Shown: positions 27,688 to 36,756 of the stretch, piece after piece
Layout: every line of letters starts with the position of its first letter
How positions within the stretch are numbered: the stretch's first letter is position 1
Assembly: GCA_016287755.1 (NCBI GenBank)
Contig: JAEEWT010000001.1
Span: 1-64,000 of the forward strand
Source of the DNA: Prevotella sp.
GTDB taxonomy: Bacteria; Bacteroidota; Bacteroidia; Bacteroidales; Bacteroidaceae
Length of the DNA: 64,000 nt
Direction of reading: 5' to 3'
Program-made: the position numbers and the translations under genes
The notes under the pieces: model-generated
Told to the model about the DNA's origin: nothing
Seen by the model: the letters and a program-made list of their open reading frames with translations, nothing else
Databases searched by the model: none

Positions 27688-29487
27688 ATGAAAATTATGA
27701 ATACCAAGATATATAAAGGGTTCTTAGGGGTATTAGGGATACTTGGAGGCTTAGGGCTTACCGCATGCTCTGATTTCCTGGAGATTGAACCTCAGAATGA
27801 GATTATCCTGGAGAAATTCTGGAATGAGAAGGCCGACGTTGACGCCATCATTGCAGGTTGCTATTCAGGAATGCAATCAGAAAACGTTATCAAACGTATG
27901 ATGGTATGGGGTGAGTTCCGCAGCGATAACATCGGTCCGGGCAGTAACGTCAGTTCCGATGGAAGCCTCGAGAAGATCCTGAAGGAGAATATCGATGCCA
28001 AGAATGGCTACACCAGCTGGACGGATTTCTATTCTGTCATCAACCGCTGTAATACCGTCATCAAATATGCTCCCGGCGTGGCCGCCAACGACCCCGCCTA
28101 CACGGAGAGTGAACTGCAGGCCAACATCGCCGAGATGGTGGCACTCCGCAGCCTCAGCTATTTCTATCTGATCCGTGCCTTCCGTGACGTGCCTTTCTCA
28201 AGAGTGGCCTATACGGATGACGACCAGACCATGGATCTGCCCGCTACGAAGTTCAATGATGTGCTCGACTCACTGATCTATGATCTGGAGAGTGTACAGA
28301 ACTTTGCCGTGAAGCGTTATCCTGTAACCAAGGAATTCTACCAGACTGGACGTATTACGCAGGATGCCATCCATGCCCTGCTCTGCGAGCTCTATCTCTG
28401 GAAGAAGGACTATGCCAACTGTGTACGCTATGCCGACATGGTGATCGATTCTAAGAAAGCCATCTATGAGGAGAACCGCAAGAAGCGTTCCAACTCTTCC
28501 TTATCAAACGATGACGACATGGCTCGTTTCAATGGATTCCCCTTGGTCAGCAACTCATCGGGTGCCAACTACTATGGTGATGCCTATTCCGTCTTGTTTG
28601 GAACAGACAGGAACAGCATAGACCTGGTCAATCAGGAAATCATCTTCCAGTTAGTCTTCTCAGACTCTCCTGAAGGAGAAGGTATGATGGCCAACGGTGC
28701 AGTCAACTCTTTCTACGGAAACTCCAATGCATCCGTCGGTCTGGTAGCTCCCTCTGACTATATCTACGCTCAGATTGAGGCTACAGGACAGGATCGCAGA
28801 GTTTTCTCCGAACGCAACAAGAAACTGGATGCCCGTATCTATACCAACTGTTTGTACAGAGGTAGCGGCGGCGACAAAGCCATCAACAAGTATACCACGA
28901 GTTCGGTTGATATCTCTACCGCTTCAGGTACTCCGGAAGCTTCCTACGGTTCAAAATATACGCAGAACCAGAACGGTACCAACTGGATTATCTATCGTTT
29001 GACAGACATCATGCTTCTCAAGGCTGAGGCCTTGGCACAGATGGTTCGTGAGGGCAGTGGCGCAGAAGACAGCGAGTACAACAGATCGCTTCTGGACAGA
29101 GCATTTACACTGGTCAATGCCGTTAACAAGCGCTCTCTCTGTCAGAACCAACTTAATGATACGCTCCGCAGAGCCGACTATACCAACAAGAGTGATATGG
29201 AAACATTGGTGCTCCAGGAGCGTCAGCGCGAACTGATGTTCGAAGGCAAGCGTTGGTTCGACCTCGTTCGCCTCTCACAGCGTACAGGTAGCACACAGAC
29301 CTTGGCTTCGGCCGCCTTGCAGAAGGCTACAACCGGCGCAGGACTGATTGGTAACCACTTGGCAAAGATGGACGCCATCTATTGGCCTTATAATCTCGAC
29401 GAGATGAAGGTTAACCTGAATCTTGTACAGAACCCTGCCTTCAGCAGTGGTGAGGACGAGAGTTACCAAAAGACGACGAAGAAGTAA
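27688..29487 (+). CDS. SusD/RagB-family nutrient-binding lipoprotein (copy 1)
   Basis: This 599-residue lipoprotein has a signal peptide with lipobox LTAC, followed by the SusD hallmark SDFLEIEPQNEI. TPR-like helices lie in the N-terminal half and the C-terminal motif is ERQRELMFEGKRWFDLVR. It forms the lid of the SusC transporter and binds its substrate at the cell surface. The signal peptide is built from a 9-bp repeating unit around TTAGG (27724-27755), giving a Gly-Leu-rich hydrophobic stretch. Translation starts at ATG 27688; an in-frame ATG three codons later is possible. Confidence 0.93.
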   Translation: MKIMNTKIYKGFLGVLGILGGLGLTACSDFLEIEPQNEIILEKFWNEKADVDAIIAGCYSGMQSENVIKRMMVWGEFRSDNIGPGSNVSSDGSLEKILKENIDAKNGYTSWTDFYSVINRCNTVIKYAPGVAANDPAYTESELQANIAEMVALRSLSYFYLIRAFRDVPFSRVAYTDDDQTMDLPATKFNDVLDSLIYDLESVQNFAVKRYPVTKEFYQTGRITQDAIHALLCELYLWKKDYANCVRYADMVIDSKKAIYEENRKKRSNSSLSNDDDMARFNGFPLVSNSSGANYYGDAYSVLFGTDRNSIDLVNQEIIFQLVFSDSPEGEGMMANGAVNSFYGNSNASVGLVAPSDYIYAQIEATGQDRRVFSERNKKLDARIYTNCLYRGSGGDKAINKYTTSSVDISTASGTPEASYGSKYTQNQNGTNWIIYRLTDIMLLKAEALAQMVREGSGAEDSEYNRSLLDRAFTLVNAVNKRSLCQNQLNDTLRRADYTNKSDMETLVLQERQRELMFEGKRWFDLVRLSQRTGSTQTLASAALQKATTGAGLIGNHLAKMDAIYWPYNLDEMKVNLNLVQNPAFSSGEDESYQKTTKK

Positions 29488-29508
29488 ATACGAAAAGAGA
29501 AAATAGAT

Positions 29509-31587
29509 ATGAGACGTAAGAATATATTCAAAGGGATTTTGGGAGGACTGCTCATTGCGATGCTGACTCCTCTCAATACGCTGTTGCTGACCAGCTGCTC
29601 TGATGAGCCTGACAGCGAGTACTTCTACACCTTCACGGGTGAGATGATGAGCGAATACCTGAAGAGCCGTCCACAATACAGTGAGTTCAGCGAGATTGTG
29701 GAAAGAGCCGGTCTGATGGATCTCCTCGCCACCTACGGTCACTATACCTGCTTTGCCCCTTCCAACGAGGCAGTTGACAAATTCCTGCAGGGACGTGGCC
29801 TCAGCAGTGTCTCACAGTTGAGCGACGCCGACTGCGACACCATTGCCCGTACACACTTGGTATCCTACATGTACACGACATATGACATGATTGGACATAA
29901 ACTGCCGACGGTGAACATGCTGAACCGCTATCTGGCTACCGAACCTGGTTTCGATAACGATAGCAATGCGGTCATCGTTCTCGAAGGACTGGCCAAGATC
30001 AAATTCGACCTGAAGGATGACTCTGTGGAGAATGGTATCATGCAGCCCATCGACATGGTGATTGAGAAATCAAACAGCTACATCACCGACTTGATGCGTG
30101 AGAATCCGAAAATCAGTACCTTCTACAGTGCCCTCGTGGCTACAGGCGTTATCAATGATGTAATGCTGGTAGAGGATGAGAACTACAATCCTAAGGATTA
30201 CGAGCCGTACTACGCAGCCTCTGGTGACTACGAGACAAATAAAAAGAAATATGAGGCACCGGATTCTAAGAAATATGGTTATACGTTCTTTATTGAGCCA
30301 GACGAACTGTTAGAGTCGAAATATGGTATCCAGAAGGGCGACCTCCGTGCCTTGTACGACTTGGCTTGCTCAATCTATGACGAGGTATATCCGAAGGATG
30401 TGAGTGCTCCTGGCCATAGCTTTGAGAACCTTACCGACAGTGTCAACCCACTGCGTCGATTCATTCAGTACCATATTCTGAACAAGATCGCAGCCGGTGT
30501 CGATGACCTTACACCGCAAGAGATTCCTAACAAGGCTAACTTTGAAGGTGCCATCGGTATTGACGAGACACGTGTCAATCCCAGTGACTGGCATTACACC
30601 CTCCTGCCCCACAGAATGTTGAAGGTGGATAAGGTTACCGTTAGCAAATATCTGGGCGGAAGCAAGAGAGGTCAGCGTTACATCAACCGACGTAACGATG
30701 CCAAGTTCAAATTCCTTGGACAGCGTATTGAGCCCAATGACGATGAGTACAAGCACGATGGTATCAACGGACACTACTTCTATGTTGATGATATCGTAGC
30801 CTTCAGTAAGGATGTCCAGGATAAGATTCACAATCAGCGAATCCGTATGGACTTCAACACGGTATTCCCCGAATTCATTACCAACGGTCTGCGTATCTTG
30901 GGTGATCCCTGGCAGTCGGACAGCGGTGAAGAGAAATACGGTCGTATGTGGAAGTTCCCGGAGGGTTATCTTGACGGTGTGACATTCTCCAACTGTATCT
31001 TCACATGGAGACGTCCTGTTGCCATGTACAATATCTACATGTGGGATGAGTTCGCCCTCAAAGGTAACTACGACTTCACCTTCCGTCTTCCGCCGGTACC
31101 ATTCGATGGTGAATGGCAGATCCGTCTGGGCTTTACAGCTCAGGATTCCCGTGGTGTTGCCCAGATCTACATCGACGGTGTGCCACAAGGTATTCCTCTT
31201 GACATGACCCAGAGAATGAATTCTGAGTTCTACATTGGTGATGATTTCATCAGCAGCATCGATGACTACGATGCCCTGAGTGCTGAAGAGAAAGCCGAGT
31301 ACATCAAGTCCATGAAGAACCTTGGTGTATATACCTACCCCCGCTCGATGTATTGCGACAACGGCGGTTCAGGTAACAGAGGATGGGATCTCGTTTATGA
31401 TATCGGTATGCGTAAAATCATCAGCCAGTCGTATATTGACTGTAACCAGGACCACTACATGAGAATCAGGGTGGCTTCCGACGGTAAGCAGGGTAATGAC
31501 AATGAGTTCGCACTCGACTTCCTGGAGTTGGTACCGAAGAGTGTCTATGGTGCCGACGGTGATGGAGAAATGGAGGATGACCTCTAA
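29509..31587 (+). CDS. Fasciclin-domain lipoprotein (second in operon)
   Basis: This 692-residue lipoprotein has the lipobox LLTSC near residue 29. A fasciclin domain spans about residues 55-200 (SEIVERAGLMDLLATYGHYT, CFAPSNEAVDKFL). A second fasciclin-like part ends near residue 430 (HYFYVDDIVAF). The C-terminal ~230 residues look like a beta-sandwich (YDFTFRLPPVPFDGEWQIRL) and may be a ligand-binding domain. It is co-transcribed with SusD copy 1 (21 bp gap). Likely surface-exposed binding or adhesion component; ligand unknown. Confidence 0.85.
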   Translation: MRRKNIFKGILGGLLIAMLTPLNTLLLTSCSDEPDSEYFYTFTGEMMSEYLKSRPQYSEFSEIVERAGLMDLLATYGHYTCFAPSNEAVDKFLQGRGLSSVSQLSDADCDTIARTHLVSYMYTTYDMIGHKLPTVNMLNRYLATEPGFDNDSNAVIVLEGLAKIKFDLKDDSVENGIMQPIDMVIEKSNSYITDLMRENPKISTFYSALVATGVINDVMLVEDENYNPKDYEPYYAASGDYETNKKKYEAPDSKKYGYTFFIEPDELLESKYGIQKGDLRALYDLACSIYDEVYPKDVSAPGHSFENLTDSVNPLRRFIQYHILNKIAAGVDDLTPQEIPNKANFEGAIGIDETRVNPSDWHYTLLPHRMLKVDKVTVSKYLGGSKRGQRYINRRNDAKFKFLGQRIEPNDDEYKHDGINGHYFYVDDIVAFSKDVQDKIHNQRIRMDFNTVFPEFITNGLRILGDPWQSDSGEEKYGRMWKFPEGYLDGVTFSNCIFTWRRPVAMYNIYMWDEFALKGNYDFTFRLPPVPFDGEWQIRLGFTAQDSRGVAQIYIDGVPQGIPLDMTQRMNSEFYIGDDFISSIDDYDALSAEEKAEYIKSMKNLGVYTYPRSMYCDNGGSGNRGWDLVYDIGMRKIISQSYIDCNQDHYMRIRVASDGKQGNDNEFALDFLELVPKSVYGADGDGEMEDDL

Positions 31588-31588
31588 T

Positions 31589-31630
31589 AATTCATAATTC
31601 ACAATTCATAATTCATAATTGAGAATTGAC
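31589..31630. repeat. Heptamer tract AATTCAT (6 units) before a start codon
   Basis: Six 7-bp units AATTCAT, AATTCAC, AATTCAT, AATTCAT, AATTGAG, AATTGAC run directly into AATGATG, the start of the next gene. It fills the whole gap between two operon genes. Confidence 0.85.
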
Positions 31631-31631
31631 A

Positions 31632-33443
31632 ATGATGAAAAGATATAATATATATAAAAAGGTGTTAGGACTTGCGTTGGCAGTCCTCACCTTCGCGGCC
31701 TGCTCTGACACGTGGGATGAACACTATGACAGGTTAGGTGAAGGCAAGAACGATGCTACACTCTGGCAGGCCATTTCACAAAACAGCAACCTGAGTAACT
31801 TTGCCAAGGTTATTCAGGCCTGCGGCTACGACAAGGCATTGAACAGCAGTCAGGTGTTCACGGTCTTCGCTCCTACCAATGACAATTTCTCTGCTCAGGA
31901 GGCTGACGAACTGATTGCTGCCTATAACGCAGAGAAGGGTAAGGTAAATGAGGATGACAATACGGTTATTAAGGAGTTCATTCAGAACCATATCGCATTG
32001 TATAACTACTCTATCTCAGAATCGAGCAGCGACTCACTGGTTTTGATGAACGGCAAGAAGACCTTGCTGTCTGCCAGCAGTTTCTGTAACAGTCCGATTC
32101 TGTCAACCAACGGTCTTTATAACAATGGTGTTCTGTTTACCATTCAGGGAAAAGCCCGTTACTTCCCCACGGTATTCGAATACCTGCGTAAAGATGCCGA
32201 TCTTGACAGTCTCTCAAGCTTCTTCTACAACAGCCGTTTCTACCGCAAGGAGTTCATTCCCGGACGAAGCGTTCCCGGTGGTCTGGTAGATGGTAAGACC
32301 GTTTATCTCGACTCTGTCTTCGTACAGCAGAACGATCTCTGGGATATGCTTTGGGCATATACGAACGAGGAAGACAGTACTTACTGGATGGTTGCTCCCA
32401 CCAATAAAGAGTGGAAGAAACTGATTGAAGAATACGAGCCTTATTTCAACTACGACAATTTTACGGCATTCCGTGACTCGATGGCTTACACCATGCCGCG
32501 TTTGGCCATCGTTGCCGGTACCACCTTCAGTCGTACACTGAACACTGACGTCCACCTGACCGACTCTGCCATGTCAACTGATGCAATAGAGAATTACCTC
32601 AGTCGCCAATGGAGTTGGGGTAGCAACAACCTGCACTATTATCAGTACGGTGGTAAATCAGCTACCAACACCCAAAAGCCATTCTCGGCAACGGGCGTCT
32701 TCTCTGGCACCGACAATGTTGAATGCTCCAATGGATTGGTGATGAAGTCTGACGACTGGAAGATCAACAAACTGAACACATTCTATCAGTGGAGAATCTA
32801 CGAAGCAGAGGACGCATCCAACATCAAGGAAGTGAGTAAGAAAGAGAACGCCACGACCAAAGAGATGGAGCCTACCATTGCTGCTGTTTCCCGTGAGGTA
32901 CAGAACAACAACCGTTTCTATGGTAAGGTTTGGACCAACGAATTCGTGGAGTTCAGACAGATTCAGGCAACACAGAACCACACTGTTACCTTCAACCTCC
33001 GTTCAGTACTCTCCAACATCGGCTATGACATTTATCTTGTTACAGCTCCTGCTTTGGCCAACGACAGTAACGCTACTGAAGAAGAGCGCCTGCCGACCAA
33101 GCTGACCTGCTCTATCAACTATCATAACCAGGATGGCGAGACAGAAACACAGATACTACAATCAGGTGTGGAAACGAATCCTAATGTAGTGGACTATATC
33201 CTCTTAGCCGAAGACTTTAAGTTCCCGACAGCCTCTTATGGACTGGCCGAAAACGAGGCTCTGGTGACACTTGATGTTACGACCAAAGTGTCAGCTCCTG
33301 AGATACGCTCCAAGAAATTTACGCGTACCATGCGAATCGACTGTATCATGCTGGTTCCTCACGGCATCGCGAATGTCAACGAGGAACGATTCGAGATTGC
33401 GCCACATGGCGACGGAGACATCTTCCAATGGCTGAAGTACTAA
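31632..33443 (+). CDS. Fasciclin-domain lipoprotein (third in operon)
   Basis: This protein of about 603 residues has lipobox TFAAC. One fasciclin-like domain is clear (SNLSNFAKVIQACGYDKALN, then QVFTVFAPTNDNF) and a second follows (STYWMVAPTNKEW). The C-terminal half is beta-rich and unassigned. I choose ATG 31632 (ATG ATG tandem) because the upstream part is a heptamer repeat; 31635 is equally possible. It stands between SusD copy 1 with its fasciclin partner and SusC copy 2, and is probably a surface subunit of the second transporter. Confidence 0.83.
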   Translation: MMKRYNIYKKVLGLALAVLTFAACSDTWDEHYDRLGEGKNDATLWQAISQNSNLSNFAKVIQACGYDKALNSSQVFTVFAPTNDNFSAQEADELIAAYNAEKGKVNEDDNTVIKEFIQNHIALYNYSISESSSDSLVLMNGKKTLLSASSFCNSPILSTNGLYNNGVLFTIQGKARYFPTVFEYLRKDADLDSLSSFFYNSRFYRKEFIPGRSVPGGLVDGKTVYLDSVFVQQNDLWDMLWAYTNEEDSTYWMVAPTNKEWKKLIEEYEPYFNYDNFTAFRDSMAYTMPRLAIVAGTTFSRTLNTDVHLTDSAMSTDAIENYLSRQWSWGSNNLHYYQYGGKSATNTQKPFSATGVFSGTDNVECSNGLVMKSDDWKINKLNTFYQWRIYEAEDASNIKEVSKKENATTKEMEPTIAAVSREVQNNNRFYGKVWTNEFVEFRQIQATQNHTVTFNLRSVLSNIGYDIYLVTAPALANDSNATEEERLPTKLTCSINYHNQDGETETQILQSGVETNPNVVDYILLAEDFKFPTASYGLAENEALVTLDVTTKVSAPEIRSKKFTRTMRIDCIMLVPHGIANVNEERFEIAPHGDGDIFQWLKY

Positions 33444-33474
33444 TAATTAGTAATGAATTAAGAACTGTAAAGTT

Positions 33475-36400
33475 ATGAAGAAATATATATTATTTGGACT
33501 TACACTACTGATGGCCTTTCCTGTAAGCATTGCTGCACAGAACGAGGATGCGACAGAAGACGAAGATGTCATCTCAGTCCTTGCACGCAAGTTGCAACCG
33601 AAGCATAAGCAGTACCCCACACGCGTTATTCGCGGTCGTGTCGTCAGTGCCACCACAGGACAGCCCATTGCTGGTACCATCATCAGCGCTGATGATGTTG
33701 AAGGATACAGTACGCTGACCGAAGAGAACGGTACCTTCAAACTGAATGTACCTACATTCACCACATCAGTGTATATCAACATGCCTGACTATAATCCAGT
33801 TCGCTTAGGTCTGCAGAACACAGAACAGCAACTGGAGGTCAAGCTCTATCCCCAGACTTTCTCAAAAGACTACGGGAAAGATATTAATGTACGTAATGAC
33901 TATTCTACCGACGATTTCACCTATACCAATTCGGTGAATATCAAGGAAGAAGTGCAGAAGCACCTGGGAGCACAGGTATATAGCATCACCCGCAACGGTA
34001 CACCCGGTGTTGGTAATGTAATGTTTGTGCAAGGTCTCAACTCACTCAATGTCAATGCTCAGCCGCTGGTAGTTATTGATGATGTCATCATCGACCAGCA
34101 GTACGGACGTACGATGCTCCATGAGGGTTTCTTCAATGATATCCTCTCGACCATCAATCCGGCTGACATCGAAAAGGTTACCGTGATCAGAAATGGTACA
34201 GCCCTGTATGGTGCCAAGGGTGCTAATGGCGTGATCCTGATTCAGACACACCGTAGCAAGTCGATGGCTACCCGTATCACAGCTAACATTTCTGCTGGTG
34301 TAACCCTGCAGCCGAAGTTCATCTCCGTGATGGATGCCGAGCAGTACCGTAGCTACACCTCTGAGTTGCTGAAGTCAACCAATACACGTAACCGTACCTT
34401 CAAGTTCCTGAAAGAGGATCCTGACTACTATTACTACACACAGTACCACCAGAACACAGACTGGAAGGACTATGTGTATCGTACAGCCATGACCCAGAAC
34501 TACGGTATTAACATTGAAGGTGGTGATGCTGTGGCTAACTATAACCTCTCTGTAGGATACATCACTCAGCAGAGCACATTGAAGTATAACGACATGGATC
34601 GTTTGAACATCCGTTTCAATACTGATATCTCACTGAGCGACCGCTTTGACATCCGCTTCGACGCTTCATTCGGAAACATCACCCGTGATATCCGAAACGA
34701 TGGTGCCCCTGCCGGTTACGACGAGGGTACGCCTACAGCGCCTGGATTCCTGGCCTACATCAAGAGTCCGTTCATGAGTCCTTATAGCTATGGTATGGGA
34801 CGCTTGTCTGACACCCACTACGACATCGATCAGGAGTCGTATCTGTCAGAGGCCCTGGCCAACTACAAGAACTACAACTGGAAGTTGGGTAACCCTGCAG
34901 CCATTAACGAGTATTCCGAGGCAGAGAACAAGAACCGTCTGGAGAACTCCATGCTGAACCTGACCGTTACGCCTAAGTTCCGTCTTACCCGTAACCTCAC
35001 TATCTCGGAGCACTTCAGCTATAACCTGGTGAACACCAATGAGGCATTCTACATTCCTATCAACGGTACACCAAGTTACTATGTAGGCAGTATCGGTGCC
35101 TATCGTGACAACGAGGTACGCTCACTGGCTTCCAAGCAGAACTCTGTGCTGAGCGACACCCGTCTTGACTGGCAGAACCGCTACAATGCACACTTCATCC
35201 ATCTCTTCGGTGGTGCTCGCATCAACTGGGAGAGCTATTCCATGACTTCCCTGCTCGGTTACAACACAGGTAACGATAAGCAGCCGTTCTTGAAGTCAAG
35301 TCTTACCAACACCAACGACTTCGGTACCAGTGACAACTGGAACTCGCTGGCTTGGTACGCTCAGGCTGAGTACAACTATCTGGGCCGTTACTTCCTGCAG
35401 GCTAACCTCACGGTAGAGGGTTCTTCCCGCTTTGGCCGTGATGGCGGTGACCTCCGCGTCTTCGACGCTGCATGGGGTATCTTCCCCGGTGTTCAGGCTG
35501 CATGGATTATCAGTAATGAGCCTTGGATGGCTAAGATGAAGGCCATCAACTACCTGCGTCTGTCTGCTGGCTTTGACGTAAGTGGTAATGATGATATCGA
35601 CTATTACGCTGCACGTAGTTTCTTCAGTGCTTCGCAGTTCCTCAACACCATTGCTGGAATCAGTTTCGATGGCATTGGAAACACCAAGATCCAATGGGAG
35701 ACAACCCGTCGTATCAATGTTGGTCTGGAGGCTAACCTCTTCAACAACCGTTTGAGCATCGGTCTGAACGGCTTCCGTTCTACCACCGACAACCTGCTCA
35801 CCCGTCAGTCACTGGGCTTCCTCAGCGGTCTGAACCAGAACTGGACCAACGACGGTAAGCTGAAGAACATCGGATTCGATGCTTCTGCTGCTGTCAAGGT
35901 ATTAGCCTTGAAAGACTTCCAGTGGGAGGTTGGAGCCAGTGTAGGTCACTTCAAGAATGAGATTACGCAGTTGCCCGAAGGCGCAAGCTTTATCGACAAT
36001 GACGTATATGGAGCAACAATCCGCACCCAGGTAGGCCAGGCCGCCAACCTGTTCTACGGACACAAGTCGCTCGGTGTATTCGCCACAACTGCTGAGGCTG
36101 ATGCTGCCAGTCTGTTCGTACTCAAGGAGAACGGTATCGACCGTGACTATTACAAGGCAGGTGATATCCACTTTGCCGACCTCGATGGCGATCATCAGAT
36201 TACTGATGCCGACCGTACGGTTATCGGCGATCCTAATCCCGATATCTATGGTAACATCTTCACGACCTTATCCTACAAGCATCTGAAACTGGATCTCCGC
36301 TTCAACTACTCTTTGGGCAATGATGTGTATAACTATCAGCGTTCACAGTTGGAAGGCGGTAGCCGCTTCATGAACCAGACCACAGCCATGCTTCGCCGCT

Positions 36401-36726
36401 GGCAGGTGGAAGGACAGGTGACGGACATCCCGCAGATCACCTTCCAGGATCCGCTTGGCAACTCTCGTTTCAGCGACCGATGGATTGAGGACGGTAGCTA
36501 TCTCCGTCTGAAGACCGTTACCCTTAGCTACGACCTTCCACTCCGCAGCGAGTACCTGCAGGGTCTGCAGTTCTGGGTACAGGCTAACAATGTCTTCACC
36601 CTGACGAAGTATCTCGGCAGCGATCCTGAGTTCACCATGACTTCCAATGTCATCGGACAAGGTATCGACTTGGGACAGATTAGTCAGAGTCGTTCCTTCG
36701 TGGCCGGAATTAAGATTAAACTCTAA
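33475..36726 (+). CDS. SusC/RagA-family TonB-dependent transporter (copy 2)
   Basis: This 1,083-residue protein has a signal peptide (to IAAQ) and a short extra segment before the carboxypeptidase-regulatory-like domain (RVIRGRVVSATTGQPIAGTI, residues ~45-125). The plug ends GAKGANGVILIQTHRSK, and a beta-barrel ends FVAGIKIKL. No canonical DEVVV-type TonB box is obvious between residues 120 and 160, unlike copy 1, so coupling may use a variant motif. It pairs with the SusD gene that follows. It belongs to a different SusC subgroup from copy 1, not a recent duplicate. Confidence 0.93.
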   Translation: MKKYILFGLTLLMAFPVSIAAQNEDATEDEDVISVLARKLQPKHKQYPTRVIRGRVVSATTGQPIAGTIISADDVEGYSTLTEENGTFKLNVPTFTTSVYINMPDYNPVRLGLQNTEQQLEVKLYPQTFSKDYGKDINVRNDYSTDDFTYTNSVNIKEEVQKHLGAQVYSITRNGTPGVGNVMFVQGLNSLNVNAQPLVVIDDVIIDQQYGRTMLHEGFFNDILSTINPADIEKVTVIRNGTALYGAKGANGVILIQTHRSKSMATRITANISAGVTLQPKFISVMDAEQYRSYTSELLKSTNTRNRTFKFLKEDPDYYYYTQYHQNTDWKDYVYRTAMTQNYGINIEGGDAVANYNLSVGYITQQSTLKYNDMDRLNIRFNTDISLSDRFDIRFDASFGNITRDIRNDGAPAGYDEGTPTAPGFLAYIKSPFMSPYSYGMGRLSDTHYDIDQESYLSEALANYKNYNWKLGNPAAINEYSEAENKNRLENSMLNLTVTPKFRLTRNLTISEHFSYNLVNTNEAFYIPINGTPSYYVGSIGAYRDNEVRSLASKQNSVLSDTRLDWQNRYNAHFIHLFGGARINWESYSMTSLLGYNTGNDKQPFLKSSLTNTNDFGTSDNWNSLAWYAQAEYNYLGRYFLQANLTVEGSSRFGRDGGDLRVFDAAWGIFPGVQAAWIISNEPWMAKMKAINYLRLSAGFDVSGNDDIDYYAARSFFSASQFLNTIAGISFDGIGNTKIQWETTRRINVGLEANLFNNRLSIGLNGFRSTTDNLLTRQSLGFLSGLNQNWTNDGKLKNIGFDASAAVKVLALKDFQWEVGASVGHFKNEITQLPEGASFIDNDVYGATIRTQVGQAANLFYGHKSLGVFATTAEADAASLFVLKENGIDRDYYKAGDIHFADLDGDHQITDADRTVIGDPNPDIYGNIFTTLSYKHLKLDLRFNYSLGNDVYNYQRSQLEGGSRFMNQTTAMLRRWQVEGQVTDIPQITFQDPLGNSRFSDRWIEDGSYLRLKTVTLSYDLPLRSEYLQGLQFWVQANNVFTLTKYLGSDPEFTMTSNVIGQGIDLGQISQSRSFVAGIKIKL

Positions 36727-36753
36727 TTGAAAGTTGAAAACTGAAAATTGAAA
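36726..36753. repeat. Heptamer tract ATTGAAA (4 units) before a start codon
   Basis: The units ATTGAAA, GTTGAAA, ACTGAAA, ATTGAAA lead into ATTATG, the start of the second SusD gene. Same style as the tracts at 31589 and 51891, with a different heptamer. Confidence 0.8.
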
Positions 36754-36756
36754 ATT

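Noticed and set aside
33475..36726. SusC copy 2 as a recent duplicate of copy 1
   Set aside because: N-terminal domain, plug and barrel sequences differ widely; only family features are shared.
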